Source of the DNA: Candidatus Cloacimonadota bacterium
GTDB taxonomy: Bacteria; Cloacimonadota; Cloacimonadia; Cloacimonadales; TCS61
Direction of reading: 5' to 3'
Assembly: GCA_021735645.1 (NCBI GenBank)
Contig: JAIPGP010000012.1
Location: 1 to 56,180, forward strand
DNA: 56,180 nt
The notes beneath the pieces were generated by a model. The model was not told the origin of the DNA. It saw nothing but the letters and a program-made list of their open reading frames with translations, and ran no database searches. Each line of letters opens with the position of its first letter. The first letter of the stretch is position 1. Made by a program: the position numbers and the translations under genes. Shown here in pieces: positions 17,022 to 26,020 of the stretch.

Positions 17022-19721
17022 TTAATGGGCTTCAAACCAGTTTGCACCTACCCCAATCTCTACTTTCAATGGAACAATACCGGCAAACTCGTCTGGTATG
17101 GCAGATTCCATAACTTCACGAATCATTTTTTGGGCTTCTTCCAGCAGATCATCCCTGATTTCAAAAACCAGTTCATCATGTACCTGTATCAGCATTTTGA
17201 TTTCCGGTCTGTCCTTAAGCAGCAGATGAAGTTTGTTCATGGCAATTTTGATAATATCGGCAGCACTGCCCTGCACAGGCATATTCACTGCTATGCGTTG
17301 AGCTGCTTCCCGTAATTGCCTGTTACTGCTGTTCAAATCCGGTAATGCCAGTTTCCGTCCCAGAATAGTTGCCACATAACCTGTAGCAGCAGCTTTTTGC
17401 AGATGCTCATCAATAAAGTGACGCACTGTAGGGAAATTCAGGAAATAGTCATCAATGAATTTCTGGGCTTCCTGGCGGGAAACGGAGAGCTCATTGGAAA
17501 TGCGGTATGCACCCATACCATACAGTAATCCGAAATTGATCACCTTGGCATAACGTCGCTGATCCGCTGTTACCTCGGTTTCCGCAATTTTATAGATCAA
17601 ACTTGCCGTTTTTCGGTGAATATCCTTATCCTCCTGAAAAGTGCGAATTAGCGTATCATCGCGGGTAAGTATGGCAAATACACGTAATTCAATTTGTGAA
17701 TAATCAGCCGAGACAATACTCCAGCCTGGTTTTTTAGCACAAAATGCTTTGCGAACCTCTTTACCCAGTTCGGTGCGAATAGGAATATTTTGCAGGTTAG
17801 GGTTTGAGGAAGAAAGCCTGCCAGTGGAAGCAATGGTTTGATTGAAAGAAGAATGAATCCTGTTCGTACGGGCATTTACCAGAGCTGGTAAAGAATTTAT
17901 ATAGGTGCTTTGCAGCTTGTTAAGCATCCTGTAGTCTAAGATTAGACGGGCAATTTCGTGATCAGCAGCCAGTTTCTCCAGAACACTCTGATCCGTTGAA
18001 TACCCCGATTTTGTCTTTTTCACAGAGGGAATACCCAGTTTTTCAAAAAGTATCTTTGCCAGTTGCTGCGTAGAATTTAGATTAAATTGAATTTCGGAAA
18101 TCTTATATATTTCCTGAGTGATCCTGCCAATAGCCTCCTGCACCTGATTAGACAGCTTTTTCAGGAATTTCTGATCAAGATAAACTCCCTGCTCTTCCAT
18201 CTTTGCCAAAGTGAAAAGCAAAGGTATCTCAAGATTTTTATTCAGGTTTTCCAAACCGGAATCCTTGAGATTTTGTTGAAGACTATTATATAGCTTCCAG
18301 GTCATCCAGGCATCTTCAGCAGAATATCGGCAAGCTGTAGCAGTATCCACCAGATCAAAGGTTATCTGTTTGCTGCCCTTACCGATCAGGTCAGAGATCG
18401 GGATCATAGTATAATTAAAATATTTTTTAGCGCAGGTGTCCAGGCTGTGTCTTTCGGTAGGCTGCAGAAGATAATCTGCTATCATAGTATCAAAGACAGG
18501 ATTATCAAGCTCCCAGCCTGCCTGCTTTAACACCAGATAGTCGTATTTATAATTATGTGCTGCCAAAATCTTGCCTTTCAGAACTGCCTGCAATTTCTCC
18601 CGCACTACTTCTACATCAAGATTTGCCGCCATTTGATGAGCTAAGGGCAGATAATATGCCACATCATCTTCCCAGCAAAGCGAAATGCCCACCAATTCTG
18701 CCAGCAGCGGGTCCTTGGAAGTGGTTTCTGTATCTATTGCCAGGGCAGGAACAGCTTTGATATCCTCAAGTAGTGCTGTAAAACTGTCCATCTCGTCAAT
18801 CAGCAAAGCTGCAAAGGGGGCACTTTTTGTTTCCTCGCCCTCCAGCAGGCTAAAGATGTCCTGCTCCGGCGGCTGGATTTTAGTGATTATTCTGTGTAGC
18901 TCATATTTCTTTAATAATTCCAGAGTTTTAAATAATCCTGAATTGGAGAATTTCAAGTCTTTAAGCTCTGTTTTCAGCGGAAGATCACGTATTATGGTCG
19001 CCAGTTGACGCGATAAATAGGCATTAGCTTTGCTATCTATCAGTTTCTGACGCACACTCTTTGACTGCAGTTCATCAAGGTGTTCATAAATATTATCCAG
19101 ATCTCCGTAATCCTGCAAAAGCTTTGCTGCTCCCTTGGGACCTATCCCCTTCACCCCTGGAATATTATCAGCACTATCACCACAAATTGCCAGATAATCA
19201 ATAAACTGCTCAGGCGTTACTCCATACTTTTCTATCACTTTATCACGATTGATCACGATCTCTTTCTGGGGATCATAAAGCACAATATCATCATCTACTA
19301 TCTGAGCAAAATCCTTATCACCTGTCACGATCACTACTTCAAAATCATGCTTGAACCGCTCAGCAGCAGATACCAGGACGTCATCTGCCTCATAACCGGA
19401 TATACTCACTTCCTGTACCCCTGCTAACTGGAAAAATTCGCGTATCGGCTCAAACTGCTCAATCATTTCTGGTGGCGCGGGAGGACGGTTTATCTTGTAA
19501 TTGCTATCCATTTCATGCCGGAAAGTTTTCTCTTTCTGATCAAATGAGATCAGCAGATACTCAGGACTGTAGCGCTGGATAAAGGAAAGGAACATATTGA
19601 ATGTGCCAAACATAGCGCTTGTATTTATCCCTGTAGTAGTATAAAGCGGATTACGGATAAAGGCATAATATGCCCGATATATCAAAGCAGTACCATCAAT
19701 TAAAAAAAGTTTCTTCTTCAT
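17022..19721 (-). CDS. polA: DNA polymerase I
   Basis: This is a full-length repair and Okazaki-fragment polymerase of 899 residues. The N-terminal 5'-3' exonuclease has FLIDGTALIYRAYYAF, VTGDKDFAQIVD and CGDSADNIPGVKGIGPK. The 3'-5' exonuclease keeps AIDTETTS (DxE) and YSAEDAW, so proofreading is probably active. The polymerase domain has motif A (SADYSQIELR), motif B (RRYAKVINFGLLYGMG) and motif C (QVHDELVFE). I place the start at the ATG at 19721 (MKKKLFLIDG), which sits five bases after AAGGGAG; a GTG two codons earlier is too close to that site. The small ferredoxin gene lies 70 bp upstream on the same strand. Confidence 0.98.
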   Translation of the reverse strand: MKKKLFLIDGTALIYRAYYAFIRNPLYTTTGINTSAMFGTFNMFLSFIQRYSPEYLLISFDQKEKTFRHEMDSNYKINRPPAPPEMIEQFEPIREFFQLAGVQEVSISGYEADDVLVSAAERFKHDFEVVIVTGDKDFAQIVDDDIVLYDPQKEIVINRDKVIEKYGVTPEQFIDYLAICGDSADNIPGVKGIGPKGAAKLLQDYGDLDNIYEHLDELQSKSVRQKLIDSKANAYLSRQLATIIRDLPLKTELKDLKFSNSGLFKTLELLKKYELHRIITKIQPPEQDIFSLLEGEETKSAPFAALLIDEMDSFTALLEDIKAVPALAIDTETTSKDPLLAELVGISLCWEDDVAYYLPLAHQMAANLDVEVVREKLQAVLKGKILAAHNYKYDYLVLKQAGWELDNPVFDTMIADYLLQPTERHSLDTCAKKYFNYTMIPISDLIGKGSKQITFDLVDTATACRYSAEDAWMTWKLYNSLQQNLKDSGLENLNKNLEIPLLFTLAKMEEQGVYLDQKFLKKLSNQVQEAIGRITQEIYKISEIQFNLNSTQQLAKILFEKLGIPSVKKTKSGYSTDQSVLEKLAADHEIARLILDYRMLNKLQSTYINSLPALVNARTNRIHSSFNQTIASTGRLSSSNPNLQNIPIRTELGKEVRKAFCAKKPGWSIVSADYSQIELRVFAILTRDDTLIRTFQEDKDIHRKTASLIYKIAETEVTADQRRYAKVINFGLLYGMGAYRISNELSVSRQEAQKFIDDYFLNFPTVRHFIDEHLQKAAATGYVATILGRKLALPDLNSSNRQLREAAQRIAVNMPVQGSAADIIKIAMNKLHLLLKDRPEIKMLIQVHDELVFEIRDDLLEEAQKMIREVMESAIPDEFAGIVPLKVEIGVGANWFEAH

Positions 19722-19791
19722 TATCACTCCCTTACTATTGTGTCTCTAATTGTCTAAGAATTGATTTCTGTAAAGAAAAAAGCTTTTCTGA

Positions 19792-20001
19792 CTAAAGATT
19801 AGCTGGTGTATCTGCTCCTGCTGATTCCGGTATCTCAAAAAATGCCGGACAGAATTGAACACATTTATTACAATTCGTGCACTTCTGGTTATCTACCTCA
19901 GGCAGTTCCCCCGGAACATGCGTAACTGCCCCTGCCGGGCAGAAACTGATTACCAAACAATTATTTTCTTTAGTGCAATACTCCGCTTTTATCCCAATCA
20001 T
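19792..20001 (-). CDS. Small 4Fe-4S ferredoxin-like protein
   Basis: This 69-residue protein has one complete cluster motif, CTNCNKCVQFCP (CxxCxxCxxxCP), near residues 41-52. An incomplete first motif has three cysteines in YCTKENNCLVISFCPAGA. It therefore probably holds one normal 4Fe-4S cluster and a second that is altered or lost. The layout resembles short dicluster ferredoxins whose first motif has changed spacing. It is upstream of polA on the same strand, and no redox partner gene is nearby. Its electron donor and acceptor are unknown. Confidence 0.8.
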   Translation of the reverse strand: MIGIKAEYCTKENNCLVISFCPAGAVTHVPGELPEVDNQKCTNCNKCVQFCPAFFEIPESAGADTPANL

Positions 20002-20170
20002 CTCAGTCTCCTGAAGATATATTAGACCGGTAACTGTTATATTGTCAATGAATAATTAGTTTCTTGTTGTACCGTTCCTCCAGAAATACATATAACCTTA
20101 ATAATTAGAATGACTTGTTTATGAGATTTTTTTTCTTTACTCTCTATCCCACCCTTTAACTAATTTGCTC

Positions 20171-21244
20171 ATGTTAATATTAATATTATCTAGTGTAATT
20201 TTGCTCATATTATCCCTGAGGATAGGACAACTTTCACCTCTGGAAACTCAAATCGCTCAAATGCTGATAGTGGGTTTCTCTGGTTCAGTACCGGATTCTA
20301 ATCCGGCATTTCTGGAGTCCCTGAATAAATATAATCCCGGGGGTGTTGTTCTCTATAACCGTAATATATCTTCCCCAACCCAGTTACATAATCTCATCAG
20401 CTACCTGCAAGATCATTCTTCCACTCCGCTGTTTATCGCCACGGATCAGGAAGGTGGACAAGTAGCACGCCTTAATCCTCAAAACGGCTTCCCTGAAATT
20501 GCCAGTGCCCGGGCTATCGGAAACATCAACCGGATTTCAGAAACATCTCTCTGGGCGGAAACTATTGCCAGGAACCTGGCGGAACAGGGCATTAATCTCA
20601 ATCTTGCTCCGGTACTCGATCTTGACCTTGAGTTTTCATCTCCGGCAATTGGCAAATTCCACCGCAGCTTCTCACACCTGCCCCAGATTGTTACGGAGCA
20701 TGCTCGAATCTTCTGTCAGACAATGAACCGGTACAAGATTTATAACTGTCTGAAGCACTTTCCCGGTCATGGCTCTGCTACTACAGATACTCACAGCAGC
20801 ACTGCTGATGTCACTGCAAGCTGGAATCCTGCTGAACTGGAACCTTATCAAAAACTGATCAGCGAAAATGCCGCCGATATGATCATGGTGAGCCATGTTA
20901 TCAACCGGAATTATGACAAATTATATCCCGCCTCTCTCAGCTCTGCTATCATCTCAGACCTTTTACGCGACCGAATGGGCTGGCAGGGCATAGTGATTAC
21001 AGATGATCTGCAAATGAATGCTATCTCAAAGTACTATTCTCTGGCAGAGTCTCTGCGTCTGGCGATTCTCGCCGGTAATGACCTGCTTCTATTCGGTAAT
21101 ACCCGTTCTTCAAATCAGGTCACGATCAGTCAATTGCTGGGAATTATTAATCAACTTGTGCTTTCAGGTGAAATTCCCCAGTCACTTATTGAGCGTTCCA
21201 ATCAACGGATTAGGCAATTAAAAGCCAAATTTATTGACATTTAA
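20171..21244 (+). CDS. Glycoside hydrolase family 3, beta-N-acetylhexosaminidase (NagZ-like)
   Basis: Family members cleave terminal beta-linked N-acetylhexosamine, for example in cell-wall turnover. The 357-residue protein begins with a hydrophobic segment (residues 1-16), so it is probably exported or membrane-anchored, unlike cytoplasmic NagZ. The barrel shows FIATDQEGGQVARL, the NagZ hallmark KHFPGHGSATTDTHSS with its His, and the nucleophile Asp in VITDDLQMNAI. I start at the ATG at 20171; a TTG at 20165 would add two residues. No clear ribosome site is visible. Two ABC permease genes follow after 37 bases, suggesting release and uptake of an amino sugar, though that link is inferred. 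Confidence 0.87.
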   Translation: MLILILSSVILLILSLRIGQLSPLETQIAQMLIVGFSGSVPDSNPAFLESLNKYNPGGVVLYNRNISSPTQLHNLISYLQDHSSTPLFIATDQEGGQVARLNPQNGFPEIASARAIGNINRISETSLWAETIARNLAEQGINLNLAPVLDLDLEFSSPAIGKFHRSFSHLPQIVTEHARIFCQTMNRYKIYNCLKHFPGHGSATTDTHSSTADVTASWNPAELEPYQKLISENAADMIMVSHVINRNYDKLYPASLSSAIISDLLRDRMGWQGIVITDDLQMNAISKYYSLAESLRLAILAGNDLLLFGNTRSSNQVTISQLLGIINQLVLSGEIPQSLIERSNQRIRQLKAKFIDI

Positions 21245-21281
21245 GAAGCCTCTTCTGATTTTATCCAGTGAGTGAGGTAGA

Positions 21282-22217
21282 ATGGTAAAAAAGAAAATTG
21301 ACTTCGGTCCCTATTTATATTTACTCCCGGCACTGCTGATTGTAGTAGTGTTCCGGCTGGTGCCTATAGTTCTGTCCTTTTTAGTCAGCTTCTTTGAGTG
21401 GACTATTAATGGTGCCGGTGATTTTATAGGGTTTAATAATTATACCAAATTGCTTTCTGATCCCGGTTTCTGGCAATCCATGCTGAATACTTTTTATCTG
21501 GTAATCTTTGTTGTGCCTCTCAGCTTGATCCTTTCACTGGTTTTTGCCAATTTTCTGAATGGCATCACCAGATTGAGAGCTTTTTTCAGAACGGTTTATT
21601 ATATACCCACCGTGACCTCTATGGTAGCTGTATCAATTGTCTGGAAAATCATCTTTAACCAGCAGACCGGACTTATGAACTACCTCTTAGGTTTAATTGG
21701 CATAGACCCGCTCGGCTGGCTGGCAGAAAGCAGAGGCATCTTTCAACTTATGTTTGGCGATGGCGTTCCCGCCTGGGCTGGAGGTCCTTCCCTGGCTCTG
21801 TTCTCTATCATTATACTCACTATCTGGAAAGGTCTGGGATATAATACTATCATCTATCTGGCCGGTCTGCAGAATATACCAGAAACTTATTATGAAGCTG
21901 CATCCATCGATGGTGCCAGCAAATTTACCAGATTTTATAAAATCACTCTGCCCCTGGTTTCTCCTACTACTTTTTATGTGCTGATGATGACCACTATCAC
22001 CACATTTCAGGTGTTCTCTCAAATCTACCTGATGACTGGTCCTCCGGTTGGCGGTCCCCTGGGTACTACCAAAGTGATCGTATATTACCTCTTTGAGCAG
22101 GGGTTTGGTGAAAGCCAGAACCTCAGCTATGCCAGCGCTATTGCCCTGGTGGTTTTCTTTATTATTCTCGGACTTACCCTTTTCCAGAGAAAACTGGAAA
22201 AAAAAGTACATTACTAA
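21282..22217 (+). CDS. Sugar ABC transporter permease (MalF/UgpA type)
   Basis: This inner-membrane permease has 311 residues and about six membrane segments, starting with LYLLPALLIVVVFRLVPIVL. The cytoplasmic loop that contacts the ATPase is YYEAASIDGASKFTRFYKIT (EAA motif). It pairs with the next permease (nine bases apart) to form the channel of a carbohydrate importer. No substrate-binding protein or ATPase gene is in this cluster, so those are encoded elsewhere. The substrate is unknown; the GH3 enzyme just upstream makes an amino sugar plausible. Confidence 0.93.
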   Translation: MVKKKIDFGPYLYLLPALLIVVVFRLVPIVLSFLVSFFEWTINGAGDFIGFNNYTKLLSDPGFWQSMLNTFYLVIFVVPLSLILSLVFANFLNGITRLRAFFRTVYYIPTVTSMVAVSIVWKIIFNQQTGLMNYLLGLIGIDPLGWLAESRGIFQLMFGDGVPAWAGGPSLALFSIIILTIWKGLGYNTIIYLAGLQNIPETYYEAASIDGASKFTRFYKITLPLVSPTTFYVLMMTTITTFQVFSQIYLMTGPPVGGPLGTTKVIVYYLFEQGFGESQNLSYASAIALVVFFIILGLTLFQRKLEKKVHY

Positions 22218-22226
22218 GGAATTTGC

Positions 22227-23213
22227 ATGCACGAAAAGAAAATTGTCTCCTATATCATCCTCAGTCTTTGCGGTATATTTATGATCCTGCCTTTTGCCTG
22301 GATGCTTTCTACTTCCGTGAAATCTCAACTGGAAATTAATAAAGGCAATAACGGCTTTATTCCTTATGTAGAATCTGATTATCTCGAACTGGCTGGAGAA
22401 AGTGAATTGCTGCGCTGTAAAATCCTCAAACCGGCTCCCGGCGATAGTCTCTGGATAAATATCTTTGACGAAGAAGGTATAATTATTTCCTCATATCTTA
22501 AAGTACCCGCTTCAGCAGTTACTCATAAGAAAAGCATTAAATTTATCTTCTCTAATTTCGCCAATGCCTGGAAAAAAGTCCCCTTTGGCAGATATTTCCT
22601 CAATACTATCATCGTTAGCTGCACCTGTGTGTTTGGCGTGATTGTCACCGGCTGCCTGGCTGCCTACGCCTTCGCCAGAATGAAATTCGCCGGCAAAGAA
22701 CTGATTTTTTACCTCTTTATCTCCATGATGATGGTGCCCCAACCTGTATATATTATCCCGTCCTATATCCTTTTGCATAAATTGGGCTGGCTGAATACAT
22801 ATTACGCCCTGATCGTGCCCTGGCTGGCTAATATCTTCACCATCTTCCTGCTGAGACAACATTTTAAATCGCTGCCACAGGAACTTTTTGACGCTGCGTC
22901 CATTGATGGCTGCAGCAGATTCGGAGCGCTCTGGAGGATTGTGCTGCCTCTTTCAAAAGGTGTTATTGCCACCGCTTCCATTTTTGCCTTCATCGGCTCA
23001 TGGAACAGTTTCATGTGGCCACTTGTCATGATTGACAGCCCACAATTACGAGTCCTGCAGGTGGGACTTTCTTATTTCTCCGCAGAAGCAAGTTCGCAAA
23101 CTGCCCTCCTGATGGCTGCATCCACCTTCAGTATCCTGCCATTAGTTCTGCTGTTCCTCATCGCTCAAAAACAAATTATGGCATCTTTTGTCTCCAGCGG
23201 GCTTAAAGGATAA
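22227..23213 (+). CDS. Sugar ABC transporter permease (MalG/UgpE type) with an extra external domain
   Basis: This is the second permease of the importer, 328 residues. The core is normal, with the EAA loop FDAASIDGCSRFGALWRIVL and a C-terminal membrane segment. Between the first membrane segment (about 10-30) and the second (about 122-142) lies a longer stretch than usual. It is about 60-70 residues with mixed beta-like character (LELAGESELLRCK and DSLWINIFDEEG) in place of the short MalG loop. The insert should face the periplasm and might contact the binding protein or the GH3 enzyme; that is inference. Confidence 0.9.
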   Translation: MHEKKIVSYIILSLCGIFMILPFAWMLSTSVKSQLEINKGNNGFIPYVESDYLELAGESELLRCKILKPAPGDSLWINIFDEEGIIISSYLKVPASAVTHKKSIKFIFSNFANAWKKVPFGRYFLNTIIVSCTCVFGVIVTGCLAAYAFARMKFAGKELIFYLFISMMMVPQPVYIIPSYILLHKLGWLNTYYALIVPWLANIFTIFLLRQHFKSLPQELFDAASIDGCSRFGALWRIVLPLSKGVIATASIFAFIGSWNSFMWPLVMIDSPQLRVLQVGLSYFSAEASSQTALLMAASTFSILPLVLLFLIAQKQIMASFVSSGLKG

Positions 23214-23220
23214 TTTTTAC

Positions 23221-23250
23221 TTGACGCTATAGACTACCCTGAGATATATA
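23221..23250 (+). promoter_or_regulatory. Candidate sigma-70-type promoter
   Basis: TTGACG (23221-23226) and TATATA (23245-23250) are 18 bases apart, immediately after the permease stop and upstream of the gene at 23278. The spacing and both boxes fit a housekeeping promoter. Confidence 0.5.
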
Positions 23251-23277
23251 TTCGTAATTAAATGGTGGATTGTAAAA

Positions 23278-23682
23278 ATGTTAAATAGAAATATTATACG
23301 GCTTATTGCTTCTCTGAGCATTTTGCTCCTGGCGTCAGCGGCGTTTTGCCATGATCCCAGTGATATGAGTATTAAATATTCGGCTATCAGCGGTAATCTC
23401 GCGATTACGGTTTACCACAAAGTGAATTCCACTTCTATTCATTTTATCGACCGTCTGGAAGTATATCTGAACAGACAAGGCATGGAACTGGAAGACAGGC
23501 TTATTATCAGCCAGCAATTCTTCAGTCAGCCTATTCGTAATGAACAGCGGGCACACTTTCTTCTAAGAGACCTTAATCCCGGTGATGAACTGAAAATTAT
23601 TGCCTATTGCAACCTCTTTGGGCAAATTGAAAAAACTTTGATCATCTCCGATAAAAACTGGCAGGAAGACTCCGAACCATAA
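23278..23682 (+). CDS. Secreted protein of unknown function
   Basis: I do not recognise this family. The 134-residue protein has a clear signal peptide (MLNRNIIRLIASLSILLL, cleavage likely after SAAFC or nearby). The mature part alternates beta-like stretches: LAITVYHKVNS, LEVYLNRQG, HFLLRDLNPGDELKIIAYCNL. That pattern and the ending (GDELKIIAYCNLFGQ) suggest one immunoglobulin-like beta-sandwich domain, perhaps binding something in the periplasm. The cysteine near the signal end is not in a good lipobox. A candidate promoter at 23221 suggests separate transcription from the permeases. Confidence 0.7.
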   Translation: MLNRNIIRLIASLSILLLASAAFCHDPSDMSIKYSAISGNLAITVYHKVNSTSIHFIDRLEVYLNRQGMELEDRLIISQQFFSQPIRNEQRAHFLLRDLNPGDELKIIAYCNLFGQIEKTLIISDKNWQEDSEP

Positions 23683-23864
23683 AACAACGTCTCCCGTCTC
23701 ACTTCTCCCGATTCCCATCTCCCGTCTCACGTCTCCCGATTCCCGTCTCACCCTATTATGTACACCACTGTAAAAATATCAAACTGTCAACTTCGTTTAC
23801 TTGTGTATAATATTGGGTCAGGGGATAAAAAAGTCGGACCTGCCTGAGGGAGGTAGGCAGGTCC
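23683..23864. repeat. Pyrimidine-rich imperfect repeat and a 10-bp hairpin between convergent genes
   Basis: From 23688 to 23752 short words such as CCCGTCTCAC and CTCCCGATTC recur several times. A hairpin with 10-bp perfect arms lies at 23836-23845 and 23855-23864, with a 9-base loop. It lies between two genes that point toward each other, so it may end transcription. Its sequence also looks like a dispersed intergenic repeat. Confidence 0.6.
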
Positions 23865-23959
23865 TTGGGTGTATGAGGAGGGATTTTTTATTTAATAAAC
23901 CGGAATAAAACGCCATTGCTGGTCGCTGTTACCGGTAAATTCTTTGCCATTACTCTTTC

Positions 23960-24226
23960 TCATGCTGCCATCTGATAATAACGCACAGTATAAGAAGTAT
24001 TTAGCTTACGTAACTGCAATCTCTCTATCTGATTATTGGACAGATCAAGATTATAAGTCCCGCAGTCAGTACAATTTAGATAGTAAGAAGTGTCACTCAA
24101 AAGCTCAGAACAATCTTTGATTGCTGCAGCTTTGTCAGCATTTCTCCGGCTTTCTTGCGGGGCTACCGCTGCCAGAAAAAAAGTGAGCAGTATCACTGTC
24201 ACAACTGTTAACACTTTCCTTTCCAT
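23960..24226 (-). CDS. Small secreted protein of unknown function
   Basis: This is an 88-residue protein with a signal peptide (MERKVLTVVTVILLTFFLAA). The mature part contains three cysteines in a short span (DCSELL, then NCTDCGTYNL), followed by a leucine-rich-looking segment (LDLSNNQIERLQLRKL). That LDLSNNQI phrase looks like one leucine-rich-repeat unit, but one unit is too little to assign a fold. The start at 24226 is chosen because AAGGAG lies seven bases upstream; a frame start seven codons earlier lacks this. I cannot assign a function. Confidence 0.6.
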   Translation of the reverse strand: MERKVLTVVTVILLTFFLAAVAPQESRRNADKAAAIKDCSELLSDTSYYLNCTDCGTYNLDLSNNQIERLQLRKLNTSYTVRYYQMAA

Positions 24227-24504
24227 ACTATCTCCTTCAAATACCACTAAAGCATTTAATGTTCCACTTATATGTCTAAGAATATCCTTTATCTCTATTT
24301 CAGAAAGAATATAATGTTTATCAGGAATAATACAACCTTTTTTTTCTACTTTACCCTTTTATTTTTCAGGTTTTTTAGCAAATTATTGACAGCACTGTTT
24401 CATTAGCAATATTTCTCTTCTGTAATTGTAACTCTATATACTGCCGAAAAGAGAACTTGACATAAGATTTATTCCCTAAAGATTGTATAAAAATAGGAGA
24501 ATTT

Positions 24505-25731
24505 ATGAAAAAATATATCCTGGCTGATTTCCATATTCACTCCCATTTCTCTATGGCTACCAGTAAAAACCTCTCACCGGAGCATCTGGACTTCTGGGCA
24601 AGACGCAAAGGTATTAATATTATTGGCTCTGGTGACATCTCTCACCCGGGCTGGCTGGCAGAACTTAAACAAAAACTGCGGGAAACCGAGCCGGGGCTTT
24701 ACCAGTTAAAACCTGCTCTGCGACTGCCTGTGGAAGATGCTTTCCAGGATTCTGAAGTACGATTTATTCTCACTGGTGAAATCAGCTCTATCTATAAACA
24801 CAAAGGCAAAACCCGTAAAATCCACAATATCTTTTTCCTGCCGGATTTTCAAACTGCCGCCAGATTCCAGGCAAATCTGGAAAAACGACAGGTTAATATC
24901 CGCTCTGATGGAAGACCCATCTGCGGGCTCAGTGCTCATGACCTGCTGGAACTCGCTTTAAACACAGATGACCGCATCTTTTGTGTCCCCGCTCATATCT
25001 GGACGCCCTGGTTCTCGCTCTTCGGAGCAAAATCCGGCTATGATGCCATAGAAGAATGCTTTGAAGACCTCACACCCAGGATTACTACCCTGGAAACCGG
25101 GCTTTCTGCCGATGTTCCTATGATCAGGCTTATCTCGGTTCTGGATAAATATTCCCTGATCTCCTCCTCAGATGCCCACAGTCCCGGTAAATTAGGCAGA
25201 AATGCGACACTCCTCGCTGCCGAATATAACTGGCAGAGTATTATCAACGCCATGAAAACAGGTGATACACAAACTATCGATATGTATCCTCAAGCCGGTA
25301 AATATCACTATGACGGACACAGGAAATGCCAGATATGCTGGCACCCACGGGAAACCAGTCAACACGCCGGTATCTGCCCCATCTGCGGAAAACCTGTAAC
25401 TATTGGAGTGCTTAACCGCGTCTATCAACTGGCAGACCGCTCCGAAATCCCACCGGATCTCACTAAAAACTGGCAATTTATCATGCCCCTGCCCGAAATC
25501 ATCAGCCGCATCACCGGCGTTGGCGAAAAAAGCAAAAAAGTTATTACCCGCTATGATCTTACTCTGGCAAAAGGTCTCTCCGAAATGCAAATCCTGCTCA
25601 ATGATCCCACCGATACAGAAAACCTGATATGTGACCCCGATATCACCGGATTCCTCCAGCGATTCCACTCCGGATCACTTAAACTAAACCCTGGCTACGA
25701 CGGAGAATACGGCAATATCCACCTGCTCTAG
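24505..25731 (+). CDS. Endonuclease Q-like PHP-domain protein
   Basis: The family (TIGR00375, endonuclease Q) cuts 5' of deaminated or abasic bases in DNA; it is best known from Thermococcales and some bacteria. The 408-residue protein begins with a PHP motif (ADFHIHSHFSMATSK), then GSGDISHPGW. Later metal-site segments include FCVPAHIWTPWFSLFG and SSSDAHSPGKLGRNA. A zinc finger follows (CQICWHPRE, then CPICGKPV), and the C-terminus has a helix-hairpin-helix-like ITGVGEKSKK. All the parts of EndoQ are present in order. A GGAGAATTT site precedes the ATG. It is transcribed alone, apparently. Confidence 0.85.
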   Translation: MKKYILADFHIHSHFSMATSKNLSPEHLDFWARRKGINIIGSGDISHPGWLAELKQKLRETEPGLYQLKPALRLPVEDAFQDSEVRFILTGEISSIYKHKGKTRKIHNIFFLPDFQTAARFQANLEKRQVNIRSDGRPICGLSAHDLLELALNTDDRIFCVPAHIWTPWFSLFGAKSGYDAIEECFEDLTPRITTLETGLSADVPMIRLISVLDKYSLISSSDAHSPGKLGRNATLLAAEYNWQSIINAMKTGDTQTIDMYPQAGKYHYDGHRKCQICWHPRETSQHAGICPICGKPVTIGVLNRVYQLADRSEIPPDLTKNWQFIMPLPEIISRITGVGEKSKKVITRYDLTLAKGLSEMQILLNDPTDTENLICDPDITGFLQRFHSGSLKLNPGYDGEYGNIHLL

Positions 25732-26020
25732 AACCGCTACAACTCCTGGCTTACTCCCCCTGCTTAATTCTTAGCCTCGCGATGTTGTAATGGATTTTGC
25801 CAGATAATTTCAGTAGTTGTCCTGTGGACAGAGCAAACTTTGAGGACTTAGCTGACATGGGTAGAGTGTTGCTTCGTCCTGCTTACATCGTAAATGTTAT
25901 TTATTTGTAGCAAATCATCACCACACAAAAATACTTTACCCAACCAAGTCAGAAGTTATGAACGATACTCCGGACAAGACTTCGACAATTTCTACCTGTT
26001 AGTGTTTGATCGCAGCTAAT
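25732..26020. other. Non-coding region with copies of a dispersed repeat module
   Basis: No gene is seen. The stretch 25935-25978, read on the minus strand, matches 36267-36309: both follow the pattern CTTGTCC, GAGTA, CGTTCA, CTGACTT, TGGGTAA. This places the same repeat in two intergenic regions 10 kb apart in opposite orientation. Confidence 0.6.

Noticed and set aside
16658-17315. Plus-strand open frames rich in Pro, Ser, Phe and Leu
   Set aside because: They arise from the octanucleotide repeats and the antisense of polA.
21693-22328. 211-codon frame antisense to the ABC permeases
   Set aside because: Composition (many His, Lys and Gln) is that of an antisense frame over a membrane-protein gene; the sense frames carry clear EAA motifs.
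25192-25668. 158-codon frame antisense to the endonuclease Q-like gene
   Set aside because: The sense frame has all motifs of the family; the antisense one has none and no ribosome site.
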